A DNA stretch of 63,615 nt from Caldilineaceae bacterium bin34 (GTDB lineage Bacteria > Chloroflexota > Anaerolineae > Caldilineales > Caldilineaceae): contig MPMO01000023.1 in assembly GCA_002238555.1 (NCBI GenBank), forward strand, positions 1-63,615, given 5' to 3'. Under the pieces are notes generated by a model, which had not been told where the DNA came from, ran no database searches, and saw only the letters and a program-made list of their open reading frames with translations. Both the position numbers and the translations under genes were made by a program. This document shows, one piece after another, positions 18,686 to 28,241 of the stretch (positions are counted from its first letter, which is position 1; each line of letters starts with the position of its first letter).

Positions 18686-21328
18686 CTACTGGTTGGGTTC
18701 GGTGTCGGGTCCCGAGTTCTCCCCCATTTCAGAAGTGGGAGGCATCTCCTGATTCTCGTTGGTCTGCCACGTCAGTTGCACGTAGTAGCTCACATAGCTC
18801 AGGTCGTCCACTTTCGCGTTGTCCACATAGCGAACCTCCCCGTTAGTGCCGATGGTCAGGTCGAAGATCGCCGGCTGTGCGTTCGGTACCGGTGTCCGAT
18901 CCTCTTGGACCCGTGCGCCGGTCACGGTATGGGTCACTTGACTCGCGGGTCGCGAGTCCGTGGGTAGCACGAACTGTGGCTGCGGGTTCTGCCGTGCGTA
19001 GAACTGCACGGGCGAGCGCGGACTGCTGAAGACGGCCGTCACCGTCGTGTCTTTCTTCCACACCTCCCAATGTCCGTCCGGGTTAGTCTCCAGGTTGCGG
19101 AAGTTCCCCGAAGCCAAAGGCGAACTTATCCACGCGGCCACATCCCACAACAGAACGGTGCCGTCCCCGCTGCCACTGGCGAGGGTCTGGCCATCGGGAC
19201 TGAATGCCAAGGCGCTAACCTTACCCGTATGGCCTTGCAGACTGTGCTGCAGGGCGCCCGTGGCCACGTCCCACAGGCGGATGGTGCTGCCCCAACTGCT
19301 GGAGCCCGTGGCCGTGTCCCACAGGTGGGTGGTGCCGCCCCAACTGCCAGTGGCGAGGATCTGGCCGTCGGGACTGAATGCCAAGGCGCCAACCCTATCC
19401 GTACGGCTCTGCAGGTTGTGCCGGCGGTGCCGGAGGCTGTGCCGGAAAGTGCCCGTGGTTACATCCCACAGACGAACGGTGGAGTTCCCACCACCACCAC
19501 TGGCGAGGGTCCGGTTGTCGGGACTGAACGCCATGTGTTGGACCCAATCCGTATGGCCCTTCAGGCTGTGCCGGAGCGTGCCCGTGGCCGTGTCCCACAG
19601 GCGGACGGTGGAGTCCCAACCACCACTGGCGAGGGTCCGGCCATCAGGACTGAACACCATGCTTGGGATCCACCAATCGGGATGTTCCAAGGTGTGCCGA
19701 ACGGTACCCGTGGCTACGTCCCACAGGCGGACGGTGGCATCCTGACCGACACTGGCCAAGGTGTGCCCGTTGGGACTGAACGCTACTTCGGCAATCCCAT
19801 GCGTATGGCCCTTCAGGCTGTGCCGGAGCGTGCCCGTGGCCGTGTCCCACAGGCGGACGGTGGAGTCCCCACCGCCAGTGGCCAGGGATTGCCCGTCGGG
19901 ACTGAACGCCACGCGATGGACCCCCTCCCCCCAATGGTCCTCTACGGTGTGCCGGAGGGTGCCCGCAGCCACATCCCACAGGCGGACGGTGGAGACACTG
20001 CTACTCGCGAGCGTTTGCCCGTCGGGACTGAACACTACTTCGGTAACCCCATGCGTATGGCCCTTCAGGCTGTGCCGGAGGGTGCCCGCAGCCACATCCC
20101 ACAGGCGGACGGTGGAGTCCCAAGCACCAGTGGCCAGGGATTGCCCGTCGGGACTGAATGCCAAGGCGGAGATGGGCCCCGTATGGTCCTGCAGGTTGTG
20201 CCGCAGAGTGCCCGCGGCCACGTCCCACAGGCGGATGGCGGGGTCCCAAGCGGCACCGCTACTGGCCAGGGTTCGGCCGTCGGGACTGAACGCTACGCTG
20301 GTAACCCGATTCATATGGTCCTGCAGGGCGTGCCGCAGAGTGCCCGTGGCCACGTGCCACAGGCGGACGGTGGAGTCCCCACCGCCAGTGGCCAGGGATT
20401 GCCCGTCGGGACTGAACGCCAAGGCGGAGATGGAACCCGAATGGTCCTGCAGGGTGTGCCGCAGAGTGCCCGCGGCCACGTCCCACAGCCGGACGGTTGC
20501 GTCCTGACTACCAGTGGCGAGGGTCTGCCCGTCGGGACTGAATGCTACGATGGCTAATCCACCCGAATGGCCCTGCAGTCTGTGCCGAAGAGTGCCTGCG
20601 GCCACGTCCCACAGCCGGACGTTGTGGTCCCAACCGCTGCTGGCCAGGGTCTGTCCATCGGGACTGAACGCCACGCTATGGACCCCTTCTCCCCCATGGC
20701 CTTTCAGAGTGTGCCGAAGGGTACCCGTGGCCACGTCCCACAGCCGGACGATGGTGTCCTGACTGCCAGTGGCGAGGGTCTGCCCGTCAGGACTGAAAGC
20801 CAAGGTGGAGATGCGGCGATCCGTTTGACCCTGCAGGTTCTGCCGGAGGGTACCCGTGGCCACGTCCCATAGATGGACATCTGTATCGCTAGTGGCGAGG
20901 GTCTGCCCGTTGGGACTGAACGCCAAGGCGAAGATGCGGCGATCCGTATGCTGCAGGGTGTGCCGGAGGGTGCCCGCAGTCACATCCCACAGGCGGATGG
21001 CGGATTCCCAATCGCTACCAGTGGCCAGGATCTGGCCATCGGGACTGAACGCCAAACGGGTGGCTTCGCCCACATGGCCTGTGAGCAGAGACTCAACTTC
21101 GCGGGTTTCGGCATCATACAACCAGATGCCTGCACTACCCCTAACCGCCAAGCGAGTGCCATCCGGTGAATACTGCACATTGCGAACCGTGCCCCAACCC
21201 AGACGGGCTTGGGCCCCGACTGGCACGTCCTTCGACAGGGATTCCTGGGCCGCACCGGGCGATGGAAGGGCGAGGAGCAGGAATAGGCTTGTAGCCAGAA
21301 CCCGGGGCAGAATCTTCACGGACAGCAC
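18686..21328 (-). CDS. Secreted WD40-repeat protein (about 16 repeats)
   Basis: 880 aa. A signal peptide (VKILPRVLATSLFLLLALPSPGAAQ) is followed by about sixteen WD40 units of the form LAFSPDGQTLATGSxDxTVRLWDVAxGTLRH, enough for two beta-propellers, and a roughly 130-aa C-terminal region without a recognised domain. The protein is probably exported and scaffolds other proteins. The start is the GTG at 21328, which has GGAGG 6 nt upstream and directly precedes the signal peptide; an upstream in-frame ATG (21475) has no such support. Repeats are very alike at DNA level, so copy number may vary. Repeat 14 carries a short partial duplication. Confidence 0.85.
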   Translation of the reverse strand: MLSVKILPRVLATSLFLLLALPSPGAAQESLSKDVPVGAQARLGWGTVRNVQYSPDGTRLAVRGSAGIWLYDAETREVESLLTGHVGEATRLAFSPDGQILATGSDWESAIRLWDVTAGTLRHTLQHTDRRIFALAFSPNGQTLATSDTDVHLWDVATGTLRQNLQGQTDRRISTLAFSPDGQTLATGSQDTIVRLWDVATGTLRHTLKGHGGEGVHSVAFSPDGQTLASSGWDHNVRLWDVAAGTLRHRLQGHSGGLAIVAFSPDGQTLATGSQDATVRLWDVAAGTLRHTLQDHSGSISALAFSPDGQSLATGGGDSTVRLWHVATGTLRHALQDHMNRVTSVAFSPDGRTLASSGAAWDPAIRLWDVAAGTLRHNLQDHTGPISALAFSPDGQSLATGAWDSTVRLWDVAAGTLRHSLKGHTHGVTEVVFSPDGQTLASSSVSTVRLWDVAAGTLRHTVEDHWGEGVHRVAFSPDGQSLATGGGDSTVRLWDTATGTLRHSLKGHTHGIAEVAFSPNGHTLASVGQDATVRLWDVATGTVRHTLEHPDWWIPSMVFSPDGRTLASGGWDSTVRLWDTATGTLRHSLKGHTDWVQHMAFSPDNRTLASGGGGNSTVRLWDVTTGTFRHSLRHRRHNLQSRTDRVGALAFSPDGQILATGSWGGTTHLWDTATGSSSWGSTIRLWDVATGALQHSLQGHTGKVSALAFSPDGQTLASGSGDGTVLLWDVAAWISSPLASGNFRNLETNPDGHWEVWKKDTTVTAVFSSPRSPVQFYARQNPQPQFVLPTDSRPASQVTHTVTGARVQEDRTPVPNAQPAIFDLTIGTNGEVRYVDNAKVDDLSYVSYYVQLTWQTNENQEMPPTSEMGENSGPDTEPNQ
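19140..21130 (-). repeat. Tandem array of about 126-bp WD40-coding units
   Basis: About 15 head-to-tail units encode the propeller blades. Long blocks such as CCGTCGGGACTGAA(T/C)GCCA and GCCACGTCCCACAG recur nearly unchanged on the plus strand, which points to recent duplication or gene conversion between blades. Confidence 0.8.
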
Positions 21329-21838
21329 GGACAGCCTCCTCAATGGCAAATCAGGCGGATTCCTTGTGTCAGTGCCAATCCAAAACAGGGAAGGGGGCCA
21401 CTGGAGTGGAGCAATCGCATTGCCAATTGGATTGTGCCACCTGTGGGCAGGAGTGGCGTGCTGATAGGCTGGCATTTGTCATTGCAGCAGCAAAACATGC
21501 CCCTTGGGGCACCGCGGCCACGCTTGACAGGCCGGATGAAACCGAAGTTGTCTGCTCAAGGACCGGTTAAAACAGACTGTGATGGTCCTGTTCCGCCACG
21601 GTTGGCAGGCGCAGAGCCACGTTCGTTGCAGGCACGGCACGCGTAGTCACCGTCGCCTTTGGGGCCCGCCCCCCGGTTTCCCGCTGTTGGTTGACACCGA
21701 CGACAGTTCGCCTGCCGCGGCATGGACCGCGACGGTGATGGCGGGTGATACGGTGCAGCAGGCGCCGGACTGTTGTTCTCGAGCAGGCCACGCGTGCCGA
21801 CTCACGGCAGCATGAGGTAGCCGCCGGTGATGTCGGGT
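21329..21838. other. Intergenic region, no gene seen
   Basis: 510 bp between the WD40 gene start and the pyrH stop. It should hold the WD40 promoter, but no clear -35/-10 pair is seen. The 21410-21465 part resembles 18230-18280 (see the frr upstream region). Confidence 0.4.
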
Positions 21839-22540
21839 TCAGGAAATCAGGGTTCCCACTTCCTCGCCCCGGACCGCTCGCAGCAAGCTGTCGGCATGCC
21901 ACAGGTTGACCACCGCGATCGGCAGGTTGCCGTCCCGGCACATGGTCAACGCCGTGCCGTCCATGACACCCACCTGACGGTTGATGGCATCGTTGAAGGA
22001 CAGATGACGGAAGGCGCGGGCATTGCGATCCAGCTTGGGATCCTGATCGTAGACCCCGTCGACCTTTGTCGCCTTGATGATGAGCCGGGCCTGAATCTCG
22101 CTGCCCCGCAAGGCCGCGGTCGTATCGGTCGAGAAGAACGGGTTGCCGGTGCCGCCGGCCAGGATTACGAGGCGGCCCTTTTCCAGGTGGCGCACGGCCC
22201 GGCGCACAATGTAGGGCTCGGCCATCGTGCGCACCTCGAAGCCGGTCATCACCCGCACGGGCACATCCAGCCGCTCAAGGGCGTCCTGCAGGGCCAGGGC
22301 GTTGATGATGGTGGCCATCATGCCCATGTGGTGGGCCGGGACCTCGGACATGCCGGCATCGACGAGGGCCTGTCCGCGGAAGAGATTGCCACCCCCAATC
22401 ACCAGCCCGATCTGGATGCCGAGGGCATGCACCGCGCGGAGCTTGAGCGCGATGGCGCGGGCTTCGTCCGGGTCGATTCCGATGTGGCCTTCGCCGCTGA
22501 GGGCCTCCCCGCCGATTTTGACGATGATCCGGTCGTCCAT
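21839..22540 (-). CDS. pyrH: UMP kinase
   Basis: A 233-aa amino-acid-kinase-fold enzyme phosphorylating UMP in pyrimidine synthesis. Motifs: [13 protein letters not shown] at the N-terminus, [65 protein letters not shown]. Length is typical of bacterial PyrH. It is 54 bp downstream of tsf on the same strand in the common rpsB-tsf-pyrH order. Confidence 0.97.
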   Translation of the reverse strand: MDDRIIVKIGGEALSGEGHIGIDPDEARAIALKLRAVHALGIQIGLVIGGGNLFRGQALVDAGMSEVPAHHMGMMATIINALALQDALERLDVPVRVMTGFEVRTMAEPYIVRRAVRHLEKGRLVILAGGTGNPFFSTDTTAALRGSEIQARLIIKATKVDGVYDQDPKLDRNARAFRHLSFNDAINRQVGVMDGTALTMCRDGNLPIAVVNLWHADSLLRAVRGEEVGTLIS

Positions 22541-22594
22541 AATCCTGCTGCCGGTCCGATTCGGGCTGGCCGGGTGGTTCGGACGTCCCCGGGC

Positions 22595-23191
22595 TCAGTC
22601 GCCGACGGCAATGCGGCTGAAGCGGTTGACCCGGATGTTCTCCCCCAGTCGGGCGATGTTGTCCTTGAGCAGGTCCTCGATCGTCAGGTCGGAATCCTTG
22701 ATGAAGGCCTGTTCCAAGAGGCAGATTTCGCCGTAGTACTTGTCCATGCGGCCGCTAACGATGCGGTCCACGATGTGCTCCGGCTTGCCTTCCTGCAGGG
22801 ACTGCTCGCGGTAGATGGCGGCTTCGCGGTCGGAGACCTCCGCGGGCACCTCCTCCCTTGAGATGTACAGCGGATTCTCCGCCACCACCTGCATGGCCAG
22901 GTCGCGGGCCAGGGCCTTGAACTGATCCGTGTTGGCCACGAAGTCCGTTTCGCAGTTGACCTCGACGATGCCGGCCACCTTGGCGCCCGCGTGCACGTAG
23001 GAGCCGATCAGGCCTTCCGACGTGTCGCGTCCGGCCTTCTTGGCCGCGGACGCCAGTCCCTGTGTGCGCAGCAGGTCGGTGGCCTGCTCGGGATCGCCGT
23101 TGGTTTCGGTGAGCGCTTTCTTGCAGTCCAGGATTCCGGCGCCGGTGGCGTCGCGCAGCGTCTTGATCATCGCAGTAGTGATTTCGGCCAT
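22595..23191 (-). CDS. tsf: Elongation factor Ts (short form)
   Basis: 198 aa; the GDP-exchange factor for EF-Tu. N-terminal UBA-like domain ([22 protein letters not shown]) and the core [28 protein letters not shown] are clear. It is the short form, as in Thermus and many Chloroflexota, rather than the roughly 280-aa E. coli form. The ATG at 23191 lacks a strong ribosome site; upstream in-frame sequence does not look coding. Confidence 0.96.
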   Translation of the reverse strand: MAEITTAMIKTLRDATGAGILDCKKALTETNGDPEQATDLLRTQGLASAAKKAGRDTSEGLIGSYVHAGAKVAGIVEVNCETDFVANTDQFKALARDLAMQVVAENPLYISREEVPAEVSDREAAIYREQSLQEGKPEHIVDRIVSGRMDKYYGEICLLEQAFIKDSDLTIEDLLKDNIARLGENIRVNRFSRIAVGD

Positions 23192-23273
23192 GGTTGATGC
23201 GTTGTCCCGCTTCAGATAATGGGCTCGGTTTCGGTGACTTCGGTGAATTGGCGGCACCTGCCGGCCGGGATGG

Positions 23274-24197
23274 TCAGGTTGGGTCCTCGGGGCTGGCCGC
23301 AGTCTGTGCCTCGGCCTCGGTTTCGTCGGCATCACCCATCTCGGCGATGAGCTTGAGCGCGCCGGGTCCGAGCAGTTCCTCTTCGTCCGCGGCTTCCACT
23401 TCCTCGGCGATGTCGTCGACATACTCCCGCGCGGCCTCCGCCTCGATCTCCGCGTCCGACGGACCCCTGGCCAGATCCTTCAGATGCCGCTCGCGTCCTT
23501 CATTGGCGGCACTGGCGACCAGGGTGGCGATGTAGCGGATGGGCCGGTGCGAATCGTCGTTGCAGGGAATGACCAGGTCGATGGGATCCGGGTCGCAGTT
23601 GGTATCGACCAGGGCGATCACGGGAATGCCGACGCGTGCGGCCTCCTTGATGGCCAGGCTCTCGCGCTGGGTGTCGACGACGAACAGCAGGTCCGGGAGC
23701 GACGTCAGTTCCTTGATGCCGCCCAGGCGCCGGTTCAGCTTGTCGATCTCCTTTTGGATGTCGAGCTGTTCCTTCTTGTTGAGGGCATTGAACTCCCCCG
23801 CCTCGAACTGGGCTTCCCGTTCGTTGAGGTACTTGATCCGTTCCGAAATGGTCTGCCAGTTGGTCAGGGTGCCGCCCAGCCAGCGGATGTTGATGTAGTG
23901 CTGGCCACAGGCCTTGGCCGCATCCTCGATCGACTTGACCGCCTGCCGCTTGGTCCCTACGAAGATGATTTTGCCGTCCTTGGCGATCAGGTCGCTGACC
24001 CGTTTCATCGTCACGAAGATGGCTTCGGCCGTGATCTCCAGATCGATGACGTGCTGGCCCTCCTTCTCCGTGAAGATGTAGGGGGTCATCTTGGGGTTCC
24101 AGCTGTGGGTGGCGTGCCCGAAGTGGGCGCCTGTTTTAAGCAGGTCCAACACCACCGGCTTGAGTTTGCTGCGGTCGATTCGCTTTCGCTCCGACAT
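23274..24197 (-). CDS. rpsB: 30S ribosomal protein S2
   Basis: 307 aa. The S2 core is complete: [104 protein letters not shown]-terminal extension of about 60 acidic residues exceeds the E. coli protein. The ATG at 24197 has AGGAG 8 nt upstream. First gene of rpsB-tsf-pyrH. Confidence 0.97.
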   Translation of the reverse strand: MSERKRIDRSKLKPVVLDLLKTGAHFGHATHSWNPKMTPYIFTEKEGQHVIDLEITAEAIFVTMKRVSDLIAKDGKIIFVGTKRQAVKSIEDAAKACGQHYINIRWLGGTLTNWQTISERIKYLNEREAQFEAGEFNALNKKEQLDIQKEIDKLNRRLGGIKELTSLPDLLFVVDTQRESLAIKEAARVGIPVIALVDTNCDPDPIDLVIPCNDDSHRPIRYIATLVASAANEGRERHLKDLARGPSDAEIEAEAAREYVDDIAEEVEAADEEELLGPGALKLIAEMGDADETEAEAQTAASPEDPT

Positions 24198-24401
24198 CCG
24201 GTTGCTCCTGTTTTCGGGTTGTGCGACCGGCACTTTCAACCCGGAACTACATCCCGCAGGACACCCTTGTTCCGGTCCGGCACCGTGATATTTGCCCGCG
24301 CCGCGGTGCGACGCCAAAGGCGAGTCGGCAGTCTAGCACAGGCGGTTGGGCGCGCCGGCATTGCTTGGCGCAGGACTCGTGGCACTGCCGGCGGCCGGGA
24401 C

Positions 24402-24430
24402 TTGACGGTTGCCTCTCCCCGGCCTATCAT
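24402..24430 (+). promoter_or_regulatory. Sigma-70-type promoter of tRNA-Pro
   Basis: TTGACG (24402-24407), a 17-bp spacer and TATCAT (24425-24430) form a near-consensus promoter about 46 bp upstream of the tRNA. Confidence 0.75.
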
Positions 24431-24476
24431 TCGTACTCCATTCGGTCCAGTCGGTCATGAAACCGGCCAGACCCGT

Positions 24477-24553
<77 letters not shown>

Positions 24554-24761
24554 CACGTCCGGCAGGTACCGGAGCCTGCCATCGACCTGAAGGTCCGGCG
24601 TCAAGCCGGGCCTTTGCGCGCCCGCTGGATCCGGCATGCCGAAACGCCTACGGAAGTCAAACATTCGCCGCGGGTCGGCCGGTGAGCCCTATGCTACGAT
24701 CGCCGATGGCCCGAAGGGCATTCCCTGTCTCGCAACCACGTTCAAACCGCGAAATACCACC

Positions 24762-26726
24762 ATGTCGGACACCGTAGCACCCGGACCCGAGAAGCTGCAG
24801 TACCAAACTGAAGTCAAGCAGCTGCTGGATATCCTGGCCCATTCCCTCTATACCGAAAAGGACATTTTCCTGCGGGAGTTGATATCGAACGCCTCGGACG
24901 CCCTGAACCGCATCCAGTTCGAGATGCTGACCAACCAGGATGTGACGGATGCGGACGCGGAACTGGCCATCTGGCTGGAGCCCGACCGGGAGGCGGGTTC
25001 CCTGCGCATTGCGGACAGCGGCATTGGCATGAATCGGGACGAACTGGTCACCAATCTTGGCACCATCGCCCATTCCGGCGCCAAGGCCTTCCTCAACGGC
25101 GTCGAACCCGGCGAAACCAGTGTGGAGGAGATCATCGGCCAGTTCGGGGTCGGGTTCTACTCGGTGTTCATGGTGGCCAAGGAGGTCAGGGTCACCAGCC
25201 GGTCCCATCGTCCGGAGGAGACGGCCTGGACCTGGATTTCGGATGGCGGCAGCGAATACGAGCTGGTCCCCGCCGACAAGGAGAACCGCGGCACGGAAAT
25301 CGAGATTCGGCTCAAGGACGACTGCGACTTTGCGGACAGTTGGCGCCTGGAGGAAATCGTCAAGCGGCATTCGGACTTTGTGTCCTTCCCGATTTACCTG
25401 GTGGAGCCGGCCGCCGAAGAAGAAGACGACGAGGAGACCGCCGGGGACCAGGCGGAGGCCGCCGCCGACGCGGTGGAGACCGACAAGGTGGAGGCCGGCG
25501 TCTCGCAGACCAAAATCAACAGCCAGACTGCCATCTGGCGCCAATCGCCCAACTCGGTTGCGGAGGAGGACTACAACCAGTTCTTCCGCCAGTTGGCCTT
25601 GGGGGCGGACGATCCCCTGCTGCACATCCACTTGGTGACGGACTCGCCGGTCGACATCCGCACCGTGCTCTTCATTCCGTCCAAGCGGCCCGACGACATC
25701 TTCATGGCCCATCGGGAGGATGGCCTGCGCCTCTACTCCCGCAAGATTTTGATCCAGAAGCACAACCGGGATCTGCTGCCCGAGTACCTGCGCTTCGTGG
25801 AAGGGGTCGTCGATTCGGAGGATCTGCCCCTCAATGTCTCCCGCGAGACCATTCAGGACAATCCGGCCACGCGGCAAATCAGCCAAACCCTGGCCCGGCG
25901 CGTATTGCGGGAACTGGATCGGCTGGCCGGCCGCGATGCGGAGGCGTACGACCGGTTCTGGGACCAGTTCGGCATGTTCATCAAGGCCGGTCTGGCCACG
26001 GACTTCGAACGCCGCGACAGCCTGATCGGCCTGCTGCGCTTCAAGAGCACCAAGAGCGGCGACGACTGGATCACGCTCGAACAATACGCCGAGCGCATGC
26101 CGGCCAATCAGAAGTCCATCTACTACGTGGAGGCCCCGGACCTGGACGCGGCCCGGCGCAGTCCGCACCTGGACTACTACTCGGCCCACGATCTCGAGGT
26201 GCTCTACTTCAGTGATCCGGTGGCCGACGCCTACCTGTCCATGTCCCTGATGGACTTTCGGGAGATGAAACTGGTCAATGTGGACAGCGCCGACGTGGAG
26301 GTGCCGGATACGGCCGGTGACGAGGAGGCCCCCGCCGAGGCCGGCGAGGCGTTGCAGGGCCTGGTGGAGAGGTTCAAGGAAGTATTGGGCGAGCGGGTGG
26401 AGGATGTGCGCAGCTCCAGTCTGCTGGTGGAAAATCCCAGCCGGCTGGTCTACGCCGGCGAAAGCATGTCGCGCGCGTTTGAGCGCATGAGCAACCTGAT
26501 GGGTCAGGAAGCCCCCCAGCAGAAACGCATCCTGGAGTTGAATCCGGATCACGAACTGGTCCGGAACCTGAAGGCCCGGCAGGAAGCCGATGCGGCGGAT
26601 CCCCTGCTGACCGAGCTCATTGAACAGGTGTACGACAACGCCCTGCTGCTGGAGGACATGCATCCGGATCCGGCGGCCATGACCGAGCGCATCCTCGCAA
26701 TCATGGTGGCGGCCTCGCGCGCCTGA
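24762..26726 (+). CDS. htpG: Hsp90-family chaperone HtpG
   Basis: 654 aa. The N-terminal GHKL ATPase has ELISNASDALNR (catalytic Glu about 39), IADSGIGMNRDEL and GQFGVGFYSVFMV. The middle domain has SRETIQDN, and the C-terminal dimerisation domain is present. Between the N and middle domains (residues about 216-250) lies an acidic segment of roughly 30 residues rich in Glu, Asp and Ala, much longer than the linker of E. coli HtpG and reminiscent of the eukaryotic Hsp90 charged linker. Start at the ATG 24762; the upstream frame is not conserved-looking. Confidence 0.96.
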   Translation: MSDTVAPGPEKLQYQTEVKQLLDILAHSLYTEKDIFLRELISNASDALNRIQFEMLTNQDVTDADAELAIWLEPDREAGSLRIADSGIGMNRDELVTNLGTIAHSGAKAFLNGVEPGETSVEEIIGQFGVGFYSVFMVAKEVRVTSRSHRPEETAWTWISDGGSEYELVPADKENRGTEIEIRLKDDCDFADSWRLEEIVKRHSDFVSFPIYLVEPAAEEEDDEETAGDQAEAAADAVETDKVEAGVSQTKINSQTAIWRQSPNSVAEEDYNQFFRQLALGADDPLLHIHLVTDSPVDIRTVLFIPSKRPDDIFMAHREDGLRLYSRKILIQKHNRDLLPEYLRFVEGVVDSEDLPLNVSRETIQDNPATRQISQTLARRVLRELDRLAGRDAEAYDRFWDQFGMFIKAGLATDFERRDSLIGLLRFKSTKSGDDWITLEQYAERMPANQKSIYYVEAPDLDAARRSPHLDYYSAHDLEVLYFSDPVADAYLSMSLMDFREMKLVNVDSADVEVPDTAGDEEAPAEAGEALQGLVERFKEVLGERVEDVRSSSLLVENPSRLVYAGESMSRAFERMSNLMGQEAPQQKRILELNPDHELVRNLKARQEADAADPLLTELIEQVYDNALLLEDMHPDPAAMTERILAIMVAASRA

Positions 26727-26807
26727 CGCCGGCGCGGGGCGACGGGAACCCACATTCTGTTCCCACTGCCACCTGCCAGCCCGGTCGAACCCGGATTCGA
26801 ACGAGTC

Positions 26808-27041
26808 ATGTCGCCCATGAAGATCCACGACCGGATCCTCGTGGGCGACGTTGTGCAGATGCGCAAGCCCCATGCGTGCGGCGGCGATGTCTGGACGGTC
26901 TACCGGGTCGGTGCGGACATCGGCATGGACTGCTGCACCTGTGGTCGCAGGATCATGCTGACCCGACGGCGTTTCACCCATCGCATGCGACGCATGCTGG
27001 AAAGGGGAGCTGAACCGCCGGCCGAAGGGCGGGAAACATGA
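26808..27041 (+). CDS. DUF951 protein
   Basis: 77 aa. The family pattern is plain: DVVQMRKPHACGGDVWTVYRVGADIGMDCCTCGRRIMLTRRRF. Four Cys/His positions suggest a zinc site. Function unknown; the family is common in Firmicutes and Chloroflexota. Its stop overlaps the next gene (ATGA). Confidence 0.88.
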   Translation: MSPMKIHDRILVGDVVQMRKPHACGGDVWTVYRVGADIGMDCCTCGRRIMLTRRRFTHRMRRMLERGAEPPAEGRET

Positions 27042-27409
27042 CTCCCCTCGAGATCCACGAGGGGCTGAGCCGGGCCTGCCTGATCCTCACGGCCGTCACG
27101 GGCCTTTGGGCGCTGTGGTCGGGTGTCCGCAACCAAGCCCTGTCCGGATCCTGGATGGGAACCGCGCTCGTGTGCGAACTCCTCCTGCTGGCTCAGGCGC
27201 TGGTTGGGGGTTGGCTTTGGTTCCTCACGGACTGGTACCTGCCGCGTTCGCATCTGCACGCGTTGTACGGCATCGTGGTGGTGATTTCGTTGCCGGCGGC
27301 CTGGGGTTGGCTGAGTCGCCAGCCGGAAGAACGTGCCCGGTCGTTGGGCATGGCCGGGGTTTGTGTTTTTATTGTTTTTGCGCTGTTGAGGGCTATACAG
27401 GTAGCATAG
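27038..27409 (+). CDS. Small four-helix membrane protein
   Basis: 123 aa with four membrane helices (about residues 10-27, 38-62, 72-90 and 103-120) and a short RSHLHALYG motif between helices 2 and 3 whose histidines could bind haem or metal. No family is confidently recognised. It is translationally coupled to the DUF951 gene by a 4-bp overlap. Confidence 0.7.
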   Translation: MTPLEIHEGLSRACLILTAVTGLWALWSGVRNQALSGSWMGTALVCELLLLAQALVGGWLWFLTDWYLPRSHLHALYGIVVVISLPAAWGWLSRQPEERARSLGMAGVCVFIVFALLRAIQVA

Positions 27410-27497
27410 CCGCGTTGCGGGCCGGGCAATCTGGCCTCGGTCTGTCCGTGGGTTCTGGCCAATCCGCCAAAGGAAGGTCAAAAGCAGCGCCAAGATC

Positions 27498-28061
27498 ATG
27501 CACCTCGACAGTTCCGTGCCGGGAACCGAGGCTCCCGTGACCCTGTCCCGGCGTGTGCTGGTTCTCAATGCCAGCTATGAGCCGCTGAGCCTGATCCCGG
27601 TGCGCCGGGCGATCGTGCTCCTGATGGAGCGCAAGGCGGAACTCATCGAGTCCGGCAAGCGGGTCATCAGGACAGTCAGTCGCCAGTTGCCCATTCCCCT
27701 GATCATCCGGCTCAGCCATTTCGTCCGCGTGCCGCGGCGGGAGTCGCCGCCCTCGCGCAACGCCGTGATGCTGCGCGATGCCCACACCTGTGGCTATTGC
27801 GGCCAGCAGAAGGCGCGCAACCAGTTGACCATCGACCATGTGGTGCCCCGGTGTCGGGGTGGCAGCCACACTTGGACCAACCTGGTGACGGCCTGCCAGC
27901 GCTGCAACCAGTTCAAGGGGCACCGGACCCTGGAAGAGGCCCGCATGAAACTGCTGTGGCAGCCATCCCAGCCCAGTCATGTGACGCTGGTGCTTCTGCG
28001 CAACCCGGTTGCCGCGGAGCGGTATCGCTTGCTGGTGGCTGGCGAAGCCGTGGCAGCCTGA
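27498..28061 (+). CDS. HNH endonuclease
   Basis: 187 aa. The C-terminal half is a canonical HNH fold: CGYCGQQ, LTIDHVVPRCRGGSHTWTNLVTACQRCNQFKG (about residues 97-140), i.e. two CxxC zinc pairs around the DHVxPxxxGG...N catalytic core. The N-terminal part (VLVLNASYEPLSLIPVRRAIVLLMERKAELIE) is typical of a widespread stand-alone bacterial HNH family. Probably nicks or cuts DNA; the physiological role is unclear. Confidence 0.9.
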   Translation: MHLDSSVPGTEAPVTLSRRVLVLNASYEPLSLIPVRRAIVLLMERKAELIESGKRVIRTVSRQLPIPLIIRLSHFVRVPRRESPPSRNAVMLRDAHTCGYCGQQKARNQLTIDHVVPRCRGGSHTWTNLVTACQRCNQFKGHRTLEEARMKLLWQPSQPSHVTLVLLRNPVAAERYRLLVAGEAVAA

Positions 28062-28241
28062 CCTGCGCCGTCGGCATAGCCACCGCGTCCAATCCTTTTT
28101 CGCAAACCCGGGGACGCGGCCGGGAATCTGAACACAATCTCCGGTTTCCGTGGCCTCCGCTCAGACGGACCATGCGGTTCTGTCCGACGTGCGGCCCCGG
28201 ACTGCGGTGCTCAATCCATCGCGACATTGGCAGGTATCGTG

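Noticed and set aside
18686..21328. CRISPR-like regular repeats
   Set aside because: The regularity comes from WD40 codons in one reading frame; units are coding and have no spacers.
24657..26981. Long minus-strand open frame opposite htpG
   Set aside because: Shadow frame of htpG; no domain pattern.
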